From positions 62,001 to 126,000 of the forward strand of contig NZ_LMFQ01000025.1 of the NCBI RefSeq assembly GCF_001426905.1: 64,000 nucleotides of DNA. Reading direction: 5' to 3'. The position numbers and the translations under genes were made by a program. The stretch is from Caulobacter sp. Root1455 (lineage in GTDB: Bacteria; Pseudomonadota; Alphaproteobacteria; Caulobacterales; Caulobacteraceae). The notes below the pieces were generated by a model. That model searched no databases. It had not been told where the DNA came from and saw only the letters and a program-made list of their open reading frames with translations. Shown in pieces: positions 7,172 through 15,955 of the stretch; the stretch's first letter is position 1; every line of letters starts with the position of its first letter.

Positions 7172-9424
7172 TCAGGGCTTCATCAGGCCGACCGGCAAGG
7201 TTCGGGCGGCCACGGCGACATCGGTCTTGGCGGCCGTGTCGCGCGACGAGGCGCCCAGGATGACGGTGTAGTCGCCGGCCGCGACCGACCAGCCGTGGGC
7301 CTGCGCGTTCCAGGTGGCCAGCAGGCGGGGATCGACGGTCAGGCTTACCTTGGTGGTCGCGCCGGGCGCCAGCTCGACCTTCTTGAAGGCCGCCAGACGC
7401 TGGGGCGCTTCCCAGCCGCCGGACTTCGGCAAGACATAGACCTGGGGCACGGCCTTGCCGGTCCGTTTGCCCGTGTTCTTGACGTCGAAGCTGATGGTCA
7501 GGGCGCCGTCCTTGGTTTCGGCCTTGAGGTTGTCGTAGGCGAAGGTCGTGTAGGACAGGCCGTGGCCGAAGGCGAACAGCGGCTGGTGGCCCTCCTTGTC
7601 GAACCACTTGTAGCCGACCGCCGCGCCTTCGATGCTGTAGTCGACCGCGAACAGGTCGTCGGGCTTCTTGGGGTCGCCGTCCAGCGTCGGGCGGGGCAGC
7701 TGGCCGAGGGCCGCGGGGAAGGTGACGGGCAGGCGGCCCGAGGCGTCGACCTCGCCGGTCAGCACGCGGGCGATGGCCTCGCCGCCTTCCGAGCCCGGAT
7801 ACCAGGCCTCGACCACGCCGCCGACCTTGGAGAGCCACGGCATCAGCACCGGGCCGCCGGTCTCAAGCACCACCACCGTCTTGGCGTTGGCGGTCGCGAC
7901 GGCGTCGATCAGGGCGTCCTGGTTGTTTTCCAGCGTCAGCGGGCTGTCGAACGACTCGCCGTTCCACTGGGTGGCGAACACCAGCACCACGTCGCTGTCG
8001 GCCGCCAGCTTGGCGGCGGCGGCCTTGTCCGTGCCGTCGTTGAAGCGGATGTCGGCGCCCGGCAGGCGGGCCTTCAGCGCCTTCAGGGGCGAGGACGGGA
8101 AGTAGATCATCGGACCGGGCCAGCTGGCGGGACCTTCGCCCGTCACCGCGCGGCCGCCGATCGGATAAACCTGCGAGGAGCCGCCGCCCGACAGCACGCC
8201 CACGTCGGCGTGGCCGCCGATCACGGCGATCTTCTTGGCCGAGGCCAGCAGGGGCAGCAGCCCCTTGTCGTTCTTCAACAGGACGACCCCTTCCTCGGCG
8301 TCGGCGCGCGTGACCTTGGCGTGGGCGGCGTAGTCAATCGTCGTGATCTTCACCGGCCTTTCGACCACGCCGCTGGCGAACAGGCCGCGCAGGATGCGGC
8401 GGGCCATGTCGTCGATCCGGGCCTGGCTGACCTCGCCCTTGGCCAGGGCGTCCTTCAGCGGACCCCGGAAGAAGGTCTGCTTGTCGAAGGCCTCGCCGGC
8501 CGACTCCTGGTCGAGGCCGGCGTTGATCGCCTTGGCGCCGGAGTGCACCGCGCCCCAGTCGGACATCACGTAGTTCTTGTAGCCCCAGTCCTGCTTGAGC
8601 ACCGTGTTGAGCAGGAACTGGTTCTCGCAGGCGTAATCGCCGTTCACCCGGTTGTAGGAACACATCACCGAGTGCGGGTCGGAGTCTTCGATCGCGAACT
8701 GGAAGGCCAGCAGGTCGGAGGTGCGGGCGTCGGCCTCGCCGATCTTGGCGTCCAGCACGAAGCGGCCGGTCTCCTGGCCGTTCAGGGCGTAGTGCTTGAT
8801 GGTCGAGACGATGGCGTTGGACTGGATGCCCTTGATCTGGGCCCCGACCATCTTGCCGGCCAGCCAGGGGTCTTCGCCGCCGTATTCGAAGTTGCGGCCG
8901 TTGCGCGGCTCGCGGACCAGGTTGATCCCGCCCGCCAGCATGACGTTGAAGCCGGAGTCGCGGGCTTCGGAGCCGATCATCGCGCCGCCGGCCTGGGCCA
9001 GTTCGGGGTTCCAGGTGGCGGTGGTGGCCATGCCGGAGGGCAGGGAGGTGCGCTCGCGCTTCTTGGGCTCGCCGCCCTGGGTGGCCACGCCGACGCCGGC
9101 GTCGGTCTGGAACTGGGCCGGGATGCCCAGGCGCTCGATCCCCGGCACGTAGCCGGCCGAACCGGGCAGGGCATCGGCGACGCGCTTGTACTTGGTTCCC
9201 ATGTCGGCGCCGAAGAAGCCGAAGATGATCGTCAGCTTCTCGTCCTGGGTCATGGCCTTGACCGCCAGGTCGGCGCGCGTGTCGGCGTCGAGTTTGGGGT
9301 CCAGCCACGGACGGGCGGCCGGGGTCGCGGCGGGCGCCTGGGCCTGGGCGCAGGAGGCCATGGCGCTTACGGACGCGCCGAGCATGAGGGCCAGGGCAAG
9401 GCCCCGCCAGGTCTGTCGGTTCAT
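7172..9424 (-). CDS. Glycoside hydrolase family 3 beta-glycosidase, secreted
   Basis: A 750-residue protein. The ATG at 9424 follows GGGAGG with a 5-base spacer. A signal peptide covers about residues 1-30, with a Cys25 that could be an atypical lipobox, so a lipid anchor is possible. The GH3 N-terminal barrel follows with the K210-H211 pair and the nucleophile motif MSDWG (Asp289). The C-terminal alpha/beta domain comes next and a fibronectin-III-like domain ends the protein. GH3 enzymes release glucose or xylose from the non-reducing ends of beta-glycosides in the periplasm. The gene lies 62 bases behind the LacI-type regulator on the same strand, so both are probably one operon controlled with the divergent receptor. 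The exact sugar cannot be read from the sequence. Confidence 0.93.
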   Translation of the reverse strand: MNRQTWRGLALALMLGASVSAMASCAQAQAPAATPAARPWLDPKLDADTRADLAVKAMTQDEKLTIIFGFFGADMGTKYKRVADALPGSAGYVPGIERLGIPAQFQTDAGVGVATQGGEPKKRERTSLPSGMATTATWNPELAQAGGAMIGSEARDSGFNVMLAGGINLVREPRNGRNFEYGGEDPWLAGKMVGAQIKGIQSNAIVSTIKHYALNGQETGRFVLDAKIGEADARTSDLLAFQFAIEDSDPHSVMCSYNRVNGDYACENQFLLNTVLKQDWGYKNYVMSDWGAVHSGAKAINAGLDQESAGEAFDKQTFFRGPLKDALAKGEVSQARIDDMARRILRGLFASGVVERPVKITTIDYAAHAKVTRADAEEGVVLLKNDKGLLPLLASAKKIAVIGGHADVGVLSGGGSSQVYPIGGRAVTGEGPASWPGPMIYFPSSPLKALKARLPGADIRFNDGTDKAAAAKLAADSDVVLVFATQWNGESFDSPLTLENNQDALIDAVATANAKTVVVLETGGPVLMPWLSKVGGVVEAWYPGSEGGEAIARVLTGEVDASGRLPVTFPAALGQLPRPTLDGDPKKPDDLFAVDYSIEGAAVGYKWFDKEGHQPLFAFGHGLSYTTFAYDNLKAETKDGALTISFDVKNTGKRTGKAVPQVYVLPKSGGWEAPQRLAAFKKVELAPGATTKVSLTVDPRLLATWNAQAHGWSVAAGDYTVILGASSRDTAAKTDVAVAARTLPVGLMKP

Positions 9425-9486
9425 AATACCTCCCACTCTATTGTTGGCGCGGACGAGAGTTCGCCGACGCGGATAGGACTGCGGAT

Positions 9487-10509
9487 CTAGCCAGCGCGGA
9501 CCGGGCCGGTGGATTCTCGGATCACCAGGCTGTGCTGGGTCAGGATCGTGGCCGCCGACTTGCCGAGCGCCGCGTTGGCGTTCCAGGCGTTGAGGGCGGT
9601 GATGGCCCGCTGGGTCATCTGGTCGAAAGGCTGGCGTATGGTGGTCAGGGAGGGCCAGATCGCGGCGGCGATCGGCGCGTCGTCGAAGCCCACCACCGAC
9701 AGGTCGTCGGGCAGTTTCAGACCCCGCCGCTGGGCCTCCATGCAGGTGGCGGCGGCCATGTCGTCATTGGCCGCGAAGATGGCGGTCGGCGGATTGTCCA
9801 TGTCCAGCAGGGTCTGGGCGCCGACCAGGCCGCCCTTGAAGCTGAAGTCGCCGGGGACGATCAGGGCCGGGTCCGGGCGCGGCTTGCCGGCGGCGGCGTA
9901 GGCTTCGTTGAAGCCGTTGCGGCGCAGGGTGCTGGCGGCGTGGTCGGGGTGGCCGGCGATGTGACCGATTCGTTCGTGCCCCAGGCTGAACAGGTGCTCG
10001 ACCACTTCACGGGCGGCCGCGCGGTCGTCCATGACGATGCTGGGCGAGTGGGAGTCGGGGCTGGTCGGCGAGATCAGCACGCAGCGCACGCCGTGCTCGC
10101 GCAGCAGGGCCTTCAAGGGCGCGAAGTCGCATTCAGGCGGCAGCAGCACCATTTCGCGGACGCCGCCCTCGGTCACGAAGGCGCGGATGCGATCCTGCCA
10201 GCCGCTCATGTCGCCGTCGACCAGCTCGGCCGACAGGTGGCGTCCGTTCTGCAGGCAGGCGACCATCAGGGCGTGGTGGACGCGGGTTTGGTACCCGCCG
10301 CTGGGGTCGCCCATCAGGATGCCGACCGCCGGAGCGGATTGCGAGCGAAGGACGCGAGCCACGGTGTTGGGGTGGTAGTCGAGGGCCCGCATGGCGTCTT
10401 GAACCCGTTCGCGGGTCTTGGCGGTGACGCTCTCGTGGTCGTTCAGGACGCGCGAGACGGTCTTCGGCGACACGCCCGCTCGCAGCGCCACATCGTGGAT
10501 CGTCGCCAT
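9487..10509 (-). CDS. LacI/GalR-family transcriptional regulator
   Basis: A 340-residue protein starting at the ATG at 10509; the frame extends further upstream, but family N-termini begin right at the helix-turn-helix (ATIHDVALRAGVSPKTVSRV, residues 2-21). The hinge with L-R-S-Q follows at about 56-62, then a periplasmic-binding-protein-like effector domain to the end. Such proteins repress sugar-uptake genes and release DNA on binding a sugar or sugar phosphate. The gene precedes the GH3 gene and is divergent from the TonB-dependent receptor. The near-palindrome at 10910-10927 fits the LacI-family operator pattern. Confidence 0.92.
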   Translation of the reverse strand: MATIHDVALRAGVSPKTVSRVLNDHESVTAKTRERVQDAMRALDYHPNTVARVLRSQSAPAVGILMGDPSGGYQTRVHHALMVACLQNGRHLSAELVDGDMSGWQDRIRAFVTEGGVREMVLLPPECDFAPLKALLREHGVRCVLISPTSPDSHSPSIVMDDRAAAREVVEHLFSLGHERIGHIAGHPDHAASTLRRNGFNEAYAAAGKPRPDPALIVPGDFSFKGGLVGAQTLLDMDNPPTAIFAANDDMAAATCMEAQRRGLKLPDDLSVVGFDDAPIAAAIWPSLTTIRQPFDQMTQRAITALNAWNANAALGKSAATILTQHSLVIRESTGPVRAG

Positions 10510-10626
10510 GACCTTGTCGCACCCAACACTTGATAGTCGCGCGGTTCGCTCGCTCACGCAGATCGCCGCCGCCCCGTTCCGCAAGCCATAGCCCAGCCCG
10601 ACAACGATGTCATGGGGCAGGACAGA

Positions 10627-10680
10627 ATTTTGTCCTATTGAGACAAAATGGGACCGGTACCAAGTCAATTTGAGACAAAA
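10627..10680. promoter_or_regulatory. Inverted repeat ATTTTGTC-N7-GACAAAAT plus a third half-site
   Basis: ATTTTGTC (10627-10634) and GACAAAAT (10642-10649) are exact reverse complements with a 7-base spacer. The 11-mer TTGAGACAAAA (10638-10648) recurs at 10670-10680, 32 bases further on, close to three helical turns. The site is 118-170 bases upstream of the LacI-type gene and could be the operator of a different regulator or an autoregulation site. Confidence 0.45.
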
Positions 10681-10909
10681 CAGTCGGGCGAAACCAGTGT
10701 GCCGCGAGGGAGACAGCTCGCGGGAAACGTTCGGACCTGCCCCAAAAGCTGCTTGAGAACTTTGCCGGAATCCGTCCCCGCGGCCCGGGCGAGTCCACGT
10801 TGTGTGGTAAAAATATCCTGTGAAATCAGATGATTATAATTATGTTGCCACATGTGCGCTGCTATTCGCCGCAGGTCGATGCGCGCCTTTTCGCGAAGGC
10901 GCGTCCGAA

Positions 10910-10927
10910 AATGACAACGTTGACATT
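10910..10927. promoter_or_regulatory. Candidate LacI-family operator upstream of the TonB receptor
   Basis: An 18-bp near-palindrome, AATGACAAC / GTTGACATT, with a central CG and one mismatched pair. This is the T-G-x-x-A-A-C-G-T-T-x-x-C-A form bound by LacI/GalR regulators. It overlaps the first TTGACA hexamer, so binding would block a promoter. The adjacent LacI-type protein is the obvious candidate to bind it. Confidence 0.55.
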
Positions 10928-11150
10928 CTGGTTGACACAGACAGGACATTTATCGATCTTGTGGACACGGCTGGGGACGGCGTGAGCCAGCGTATGCGTC
11001 GAGGGGCGCAGGGGCCGCCAAAAGACTTTCACTTGAAGCGGGCTCGCCGGGCAGGCCGGGGGCTCAGCGTCAGGCGATCGCGAAGACAGCCCGCGTCGAA
11101 ATCGGCGTGGGTCGAGAACGGCCATAAAAACTATTAGGGGAGCGAAGACC

Positions 11151-14100
11151 TTGTCCAATCCACGAAACCAGTCCGCGTTGGCCCGGGGCATGACCCTGGC
11201 GCTGCTGGCGGGCGCCTCGTCCATGGCCCTGGCCACGGGCGCCCACGCCCAGGCGACGCCGGACGCGCCCTCTCAAGTCGATGAAATCGTCGTCACCGGC
11301 ATCCGCGGCTCGCAGATGCGCTCGGTCGACGTCAAGCGGCGCGAAGCCTCGATCGTCGACGCGATTTCGGCGGAAGACATCGGCAAGCTGCCCGACACCA
11401 CCATCGCCGACTCGCTGCAACGCATTCCCGGCGTGCAGATCCGGCGTGACGCCGGCGAAGGCGCGACGATCAACATTCGCGGCCTGGCCCAGGTCATCAC
11501 CCTGCTGAACGGCGAACAGTATCTCAGCGCCGGCAACATGGGCTCGGCCCAGCCGAACCTGCTGGACGTGCCCGCCCAACTGATGAACTCGGTGGTGGTC
11601 TACAAGTCGACCGATCCGACCAACGCCCTGTCGGGCATCAGCGGCACCGTCGACCTGCGCACCCGCCGTCCGTTCCAGATGGAGCAAGGGCTGCACTTCG
11701 CCGGCGGCCTGGAAGCTCAGCGCGGCGAGCGCACCGAGGACAACGACTACCTGGTCAACGGCCTGGTCAGCTGGCGCAATGACCGCGTCGGCCTGATGGT
11801 CGCCGCCACGAAAAGCGAGGCGAACCTCGGCAACAACTCGTCGGGCGTCGTCGGCCTGTCGGGCAACAACGACTGGGGCGGCTCGGCCGCCAACAACTTC
11901 ATCTCGCCGCACGGCTTCGAAAGCTTCCACCGCGAGGTCGAGCGCAAGCGCCTGGGCGTCAACGTGGCCTTCGAGGCCGATCTGGGCGAAGGCTTCACCC
12001 TGATCGCCGAGGGCTTCTACGCCAAGCTCGACGAATACAACCGCGCCGCCGGCATCAACATCTCCAACCGCTGGGACGGCGGCGCCTTCGGCGTCTGGAC
12101 CACCCCGACCGTGTTCGAGAACACCGGACAGAAGAGCACTGGCAACGGTCGTCCGTGGTTGGCGGTCGACGAGTACGACATCAACGCCTGGTGGGTGAAC
12201 AGCTTCTCGGTGAACCGCACCACCAAGTCGGAGACCAAGAACTACAACCTCGAACTGAAGTACGACAACGGCGGTCCGTTCACGAGCGAAGTGCGGGCCG
12301 TGCGGGCCAACGGCAACCGCCTGAGCATGAACGGCCAAGCCCAGGGCGACCTGAGCAACTGGCAGTACGCTCCGGACCGCTTCAACCTGTTCCGCAACGC
12401 CGCCGACCGCACGCGGGGGCCGTTCTACCCGGCCGCCATCTGCTCCCAGTATCCGGCTTCGCAGCGTAGCAACGCTGTCGTCGGCAGCGCCGGCGGCTGC
12501 TACCTGAACCCGAACCCAGCGGGCTACGGCGCCAATCCGCAGCTGCACTACAACATCGGCGGCAACAAGGCGATCTGGAGCGGCTTCGACCGCCCGCTGG
12601 TCGGTGGCCTGGGCGCGAACAAGACGCTCAAGGACTACATGGCCAACAAGGACAGCTACGCGATCGGCGCGTTCTCCTCGGAAGGCAACAACGAGGTCGA
12701 CTCGGACATGAACGTGTTCAGCGCGGCTGGACACTACAAGTTCGACGACAAGCTCCTGGGCTTCGTGACCAAGATCGACGCCGGCGTCCGCCAGAGCGAC
12801 CGTACGGTCAACGTGGAAGCCTTCCACCTGTTCTCGCCGTTCTACGGCGGCACGCCGGGGGCCGTTCAGGCCAACGGCACGCCGGTGCCGGCCGCGGGCT
12901 GTTTCGCCCAGTGGAAGGCCATCGACGTCGTCATGGACCAGAATCAATGCCAGGCCGGCGAATTCGTGCCCAACCCGGCCGGCGGCGCTCCGGTTTTCCA
13001 AGGCTACACCGTCAACCGTCCGACCAAGATCGACGCCTACAACAACGTCATCTGGATGGACGATCTGGGCTCCATCACCCAGGGCATCCCGGGTTTCTGG
13101 GTCGTCGATCCGCATGACTTCGACGACGTCAAATCGTTCCAGGAGAAGGTGTTCGGCGCGGCGGTCCGCTATCAGATCCCCGGCGTGACCTATGACGTTA
13201 CCTTGAAGGAGCAGAGCGCCTACGGTTCGGCCAACTTCGAGATCGGCAATCTGACGGGCGACGTCGGTCTTCGCGTCATCCAGACGCACCTGCTGGTGAA
13301 GCAGAACCTGACCGGCGACACCCAGAACTACGGCGACACCAACCTGGACGTCGGTGATACCGTCACCAGCCGCAAGTACACCGACTGGCTGCCGTCGTTG
13401 AACGCCTCCTACGACGTCAACGAGCACCTGAAGCTGCGCTTCGCCTACGCCAAGACGATGCAGCCTCTGGATCTGCAGAACTATGGCGGCGGTCTCAGCA
13501 TCGCCACCGCCGACTGCGGCACCAAGCCGGGCCGCTGCGTGACGGGCGCCAGCGCATCGGGCAACCCGCAACTGGATCCGTGGCGTTCCACGAACTTCGA
13601 CGGCGCGGTCGAGTACTACTTCGGCGGCGCGTCGATGGTGAACCTGTCGGTGTTCAAGCTGAAGATCGACAGCTTCGTCACCGGCGGCACGACCCGCGGC
13701 ACCTTCAAGGATCAGGACGGCACGCCGCGCGAAGTGAACGTCAACCAGCCCATCCAGGGCGACGGCGGTTCGGTCAAGGGTCTGGAAGCCGGCACCAAGC
13801 TGGCGTTCAGCGATCTGCTGACCGACGGCGGCTTCTTCTCGAACTTCGGTGTCGACGCCAACGCCACCTACTCGCCCAGCTCGGAGTCGCGTCTCGGCCT
13901 GGACGGCAAGAAACTGCCGTTCACCGACAACTCCAAGTACCAGTACAACCTCGTGGGTTGGTACCAGGACGACAAGTGGCAGGCTCGTGTGGCCTACAAC
14001 TATCGGACCGATCGTTTGAGCAGCGTCACCGGAAGCTCCGGCGATAACCTGGCGGTGTTCCAGGACGCCACCGGCTTCGTCGACGTGAACGTCAGCTACA

Positions 14101-14255
14101 ACGTTCGTGACAACGTCACGGTCTACTTCAACGGCTCGAACGTGAGCGGCGAGATCGAGAATTACTATGTGCGGTTCGCCGACGGTAAGACTCAGTACTT
14201 CAGCCAGAACGAGTTCGAACCGCGCTACACCCTCGGCGTCCGCGCCAAGTGGTGA
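11151..14255 (+). CDS. TonB-dependent outer-membrane receptor
   Basis: A 1034-residue protein starting at TTG behind AGGGGAG with an 8-base spacer; an ATG at 11190 would cut into the signal peptide. A signal peptide to about residue 34 ends in AHAQ. A TonB-box-like stretch (DEIVVTGIRGS, about 43-53), a plug domain (about 60-180) and a long barrel follow, ending in an aromatic residue (RAKW), as expected for assembly by Bam. Large receptors of this kind in Caulobacter import oligosaccharides or other nutrients using ExbBD-TonB energy. It is followed by two halogenase-like genes, an association often seen with such receptors. Confidence 0.94.
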   Translation: MSNPRNQSALARGMTLALLAGASSMALATGAHAQATPDAPSQVDEIVVTGIRGSQMRSVDVKRREASIVDAISAEDIGKLPDTTIADSLQRIPGVQIRRDAGEGATINIRGLAQVITLLNGEQYLSAGNMGSAQPNLLDVPAQLMNSVVVYKSTDPTNALSGISGTVDLRTRRPFQMEQGLHFAGGLEAQRGERTEDNDYLVNGLVSWRNDRVGLMVAATKSEANLGNNSSGVVGLSGNNDWGGSAANNFISPHGFESFHREVERKRLGVNVAFEADLGEGFTLIAEGFYAKLDEYNRAAGINISNRWDGGAFGVWTTPTVFENTGQKSTGNGRPWLAVDEYDINAWWVNSFSVNRTTKSETKNYNLELKYDNGGPFTSEVRAVRANGNRLSMNGQAQGDLSNWQYAPDRFNLFRNAADRTRGPFYPAAICSQYPASQRSNAVVGSAGGCYLNPNPAGYGANPQLHYNIGGNKAIWSGFDRPLVGGLGANKTLKDYMANKDSYAIGAFSSEGNNEVDSDMNVFSAAGHYKFDDKLLGFVTKIDAGVRQSDRTVNVEAFHLFSPFYGGTPGAVQANGTPVPAAGCFAQWKAIDVVMDQNQCQAGEFVPNPAGGAPVFQGYTVNRPTKIDAYNNVIWMDDLGSITQGIPGFWVVDPHDFDDVKSFQEKVFGAAVRYQIPGVTYDVTLKEQSAYGSANFEIGNLTGDVGLRVIQTHLLVKQNLTGDTQNYGDTNLDVGDTVTSRKYTDWLPSLNASYDVNEHLKLRFAYAKTMQPLDLQNYGGGLSIATADCGTKPGRCVTGASASGNPQLDPWRSTNFDGAVEYYFGGASMVNLSVFKLKIDSFVTGGTTRGTFKDQDGTPREVNVNQPIQGDGGSVKGLEAGTKLAFSDLLTDGGFFSNFGVDANATYSPSSESRLGLDGKKLPFTDNSKYQYNLVGWYQDDKWQARVAYNYRTDRLSSVTGSSGDNLAVFQDATGFVDVNVSYNVRDNVTVYFNGSNVSGEIENYYVRFADGKTQYFSQNEFEPRYTLGVRAKW

Positions 14256-14278
14256 TCTAGCCTAATCCTTCCCTGCGG

Positions 14279-14314
14279 GCCGCCGTGACCCCTGTCACGG
14301 CGGCTTCTTTTTTT
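14279..14314 (+). terminator. Terminator after the TonB receptor
   Basis: A perfect 11-bp stem, GCCGCCGTGAC (14279-14289) with GTCACGGCGGC (14294-14304) and a 4-base loop, followed by TTCTTTTTTT. It separates the receptor from the halogenase genes, which would then depend on read-through or on their own promoter. Confidence 0.85.
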
Positions 14315-14406
14315 GAGCGGGGCGGCTAGCATCGAGGCCAAGACGGGCGTGTTGAAAGCCCGCGACGAGAAGCCGTGAAGCGCTTCGAGCAAGGGTAGGA
14401 GCGACC

Positions 14407-15945
14407 ATGCAGGACAGCGCGCACGAGGGACGTATCCGCGACATCGTCATCGTCGGGGGCGGCACGGCGGGCTGGATGGCGGCCGCCAGCCTGAGGCGTC
14501 ATTTCGGCGCCGCGCCGGTCAACATCACCCTGATCGAGTCCTCCGAGATCGGCACGATCGGGGTGGGCGAGGCGACGATCCCGACCATTCGCCGCTTTTA
14601 TCAATCAATGGGTCTGTCCGACATCGACGTGCTGCGGGCGACAGGCGGCACCTGCAAGCTGGGCATCCGCTTCAACGACTGGCTGACGCCGGGCTCTTCG
14701 TTCATCCACCCCTTCGGCCTGTACGGCCAGGATCTGAAGGGCGTGTCGTTCCACCACTACTGGATGCGCCTGCGGGCCCTGGGCGAGGCCGCCCCGATCG
14801 GCGAATACTCGCTGGGCGCCAGCCTGGCCGCCGGCGGCAAATTCACCACCCCCTCGCGCAATCCGCCCTCGACCCTGTCGGTGTTCGACTGGGCCCTGCA
14901 TTTCGACGCCAGCCTGTTCGCCCGGCTGATGCGCCAGGTCGCCGAGCAGAACGGCGTCAAGCGCATCGACGCCAAGATCGTCGAGGTCAATCTGCGCGCC
15001 GGGGACGGCTTCATCGAGTCCGTGTCGCTCGACACCGGGGCCACCGTCCCTGGCGACCTGTTCATCGATTGCTCGGGCTTCCGCGGCCTGCTGATCGAGG
15101 AGGCCCTGCACACCGGCTACGAGGACTGGAGTCAGTGGCTGCTGTGCGACAGCGCCATGGCCGTGCAGAGCGAAGGCAAGGGCGATCCGCCGCCCTATAC
15201 CGACGTCACCGCCCGTGAGGCCGGCTGGCAGTGGCGGATCCCGCTGCAGCACCGCTGGGGCAACGGCTATGTCTATTCCAGCCGCCACACCTCCGACGAG
15301 GAGGCGAGGGCGGTGCTGACCGGTTCGCTGGACGAACGTTTGCTGCACGAGCCGCGCAAGATCGGCTTCCATCCGGGCCGGCGCCTGAAGGCCTGGAACA
15401 AGAACTGCATCGCGCTCGGCCTGGCCTCGGGCTTTCTTGAGCCGCTGGAGAGCACCAGCATCGCCCTGATCGAGACCGGCATCGAGAAGATCAAGTCGCT
15501 GTTCCCCAACCGCGACTTCGATCCGGCGGTGGTCGAGGAATTCAACGAGATGTCGCGCCTGGAGATGGAGCGCGTGCGCGACTTCATCATCCTGCACTAC
15601 AAGCTCAACCAGAGGACCGACGACCCGACCGGCTTCTGGACCCACTGCCGTGAGATGTCGGTCCCCGACTCCCTCCAGAAGAAGATGGACCTGTGGCGCG
15701 TCCAAGGGCACTTCGTCCGCTATCGCTGGGAGATGTTCGCACCGCCCAGCTGGCTGGCGATCTATGCCGGCTTCGACCTGCTGCCGCGGACCTACGACCT
15801 CAGCGTCGACGGCTTCGACGCCGCTCAGCTCTCAGGCGCCCTGGCCGAAATGCGCAAGGCGGTGGCCGACACCGTCGCCGCCACCCGCGCCCACGGCGAA
15901 TTCATTGAACAGTATGCCCGCCCCCAGTCGGTCGCGGCCGAGTAG
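14407..15945 (+). CDS. Tryptophan-halogenase-family flavin-dependent enzyme, first of a pair
   Basis: A 512-residue protein starting at ATG after GGTAGGAG. It has the FAD-binding GGGTAGW at residues 17-23, the catalytic-lysine motif CKLGIRF (Lys84), the halogenase signature GWQWRIP (273-279) and the substrate-site FLEPLEST (343-350, Glu348). These residues match PrnA-type enzymes that use FADH2, O2 and halide to make hypohalous acid and pass it to an indole. The native substrate of the receptor-linked subfamily is not established. FADH2 must come from a separate reductase, which is not seen here. The next gene is a paralogue 10 bases downstream. Confidence 0.92.
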   Translation: MQDSAHEGRIRDIVIVGGGTAGWMAAASLRRHFGAAPVNITLIESSEIGTIGVGEATIPTIRRFYQSMGLSDIDVLRATGGTCKLGIRFNDWLTPGSSFIHPFGLYGQDLKGVSFHHYWMRLRALGEAAPIGEYSLGASLAAGGKFTTPSRNPPSTLSVFDWALHFDASLFARLMRQVAEQNGVKRIDAKIVEVNLRAGDGFIESVSLDTGATVPGDLFIDCSGFRGLLIEEALHTGYEDWSQWLLCDSAMAVQSEGKGDPPPYTDVTAREAGWQWRIPLQHRWGNGYVYSSRHTSDEEARAVLTGSLDERLLHEPRKIGFHPGRRLKAWNKNCIALGLASGFLEPLESTSIALIETGIEKIKSLFPNRDFDPAVVEEFNEMSRLEMERVRDFIILHYKLNQRTDDPTGFWTHCREMSVPDSLQKKMDLWRVQGHFVRYRWEMFAPPSWLAIYAGFDLLPRTYDLSVDGFDAAQLSGALAEMRKAVADTVAATRAHGEFIEQYARPQSVAAE

Positions 15946-15955
15946 GAACAGTCAG

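Larger units (their letters stand above)
10510..11150. other. Intergenic control region between the LacI-type gene and the TonB receptor
   Basis: These 641 bases hold no gene that I can support; a 105-codon reading at 10820-11137 has basic, random-looking content. The region contains the operator candidate at 10910-10927, two TTGACA hexamers (10920-10925 and 10932-10937), and the inverted repeat at 10627-10649 with a further half-site at 10670-10680. It is locally A+T-rich around 10800-10860. This is the place where both halves of the catabolic island must be transcribed from. Confidence 0.7.

Noticed and set aside
7142..9490. A 782-codon plus-strand frame opposite the GH3 gene
   Set aside because: Antisense shadow; the minus-strand protein has all GH3 motifs.
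10820..11137. A 105-codon reading before the TonB receptor
   Set aside because: The C-terminal half is random-looking Arg/Ser-rich sequence and it covers the promoter and operator; no ribosome site.
11070..13571. An 833-codon minus-strand frame opposite the TonB receptor
   Set aside because: Antisense shadow with low-complexity Val/Gly/Arg content.
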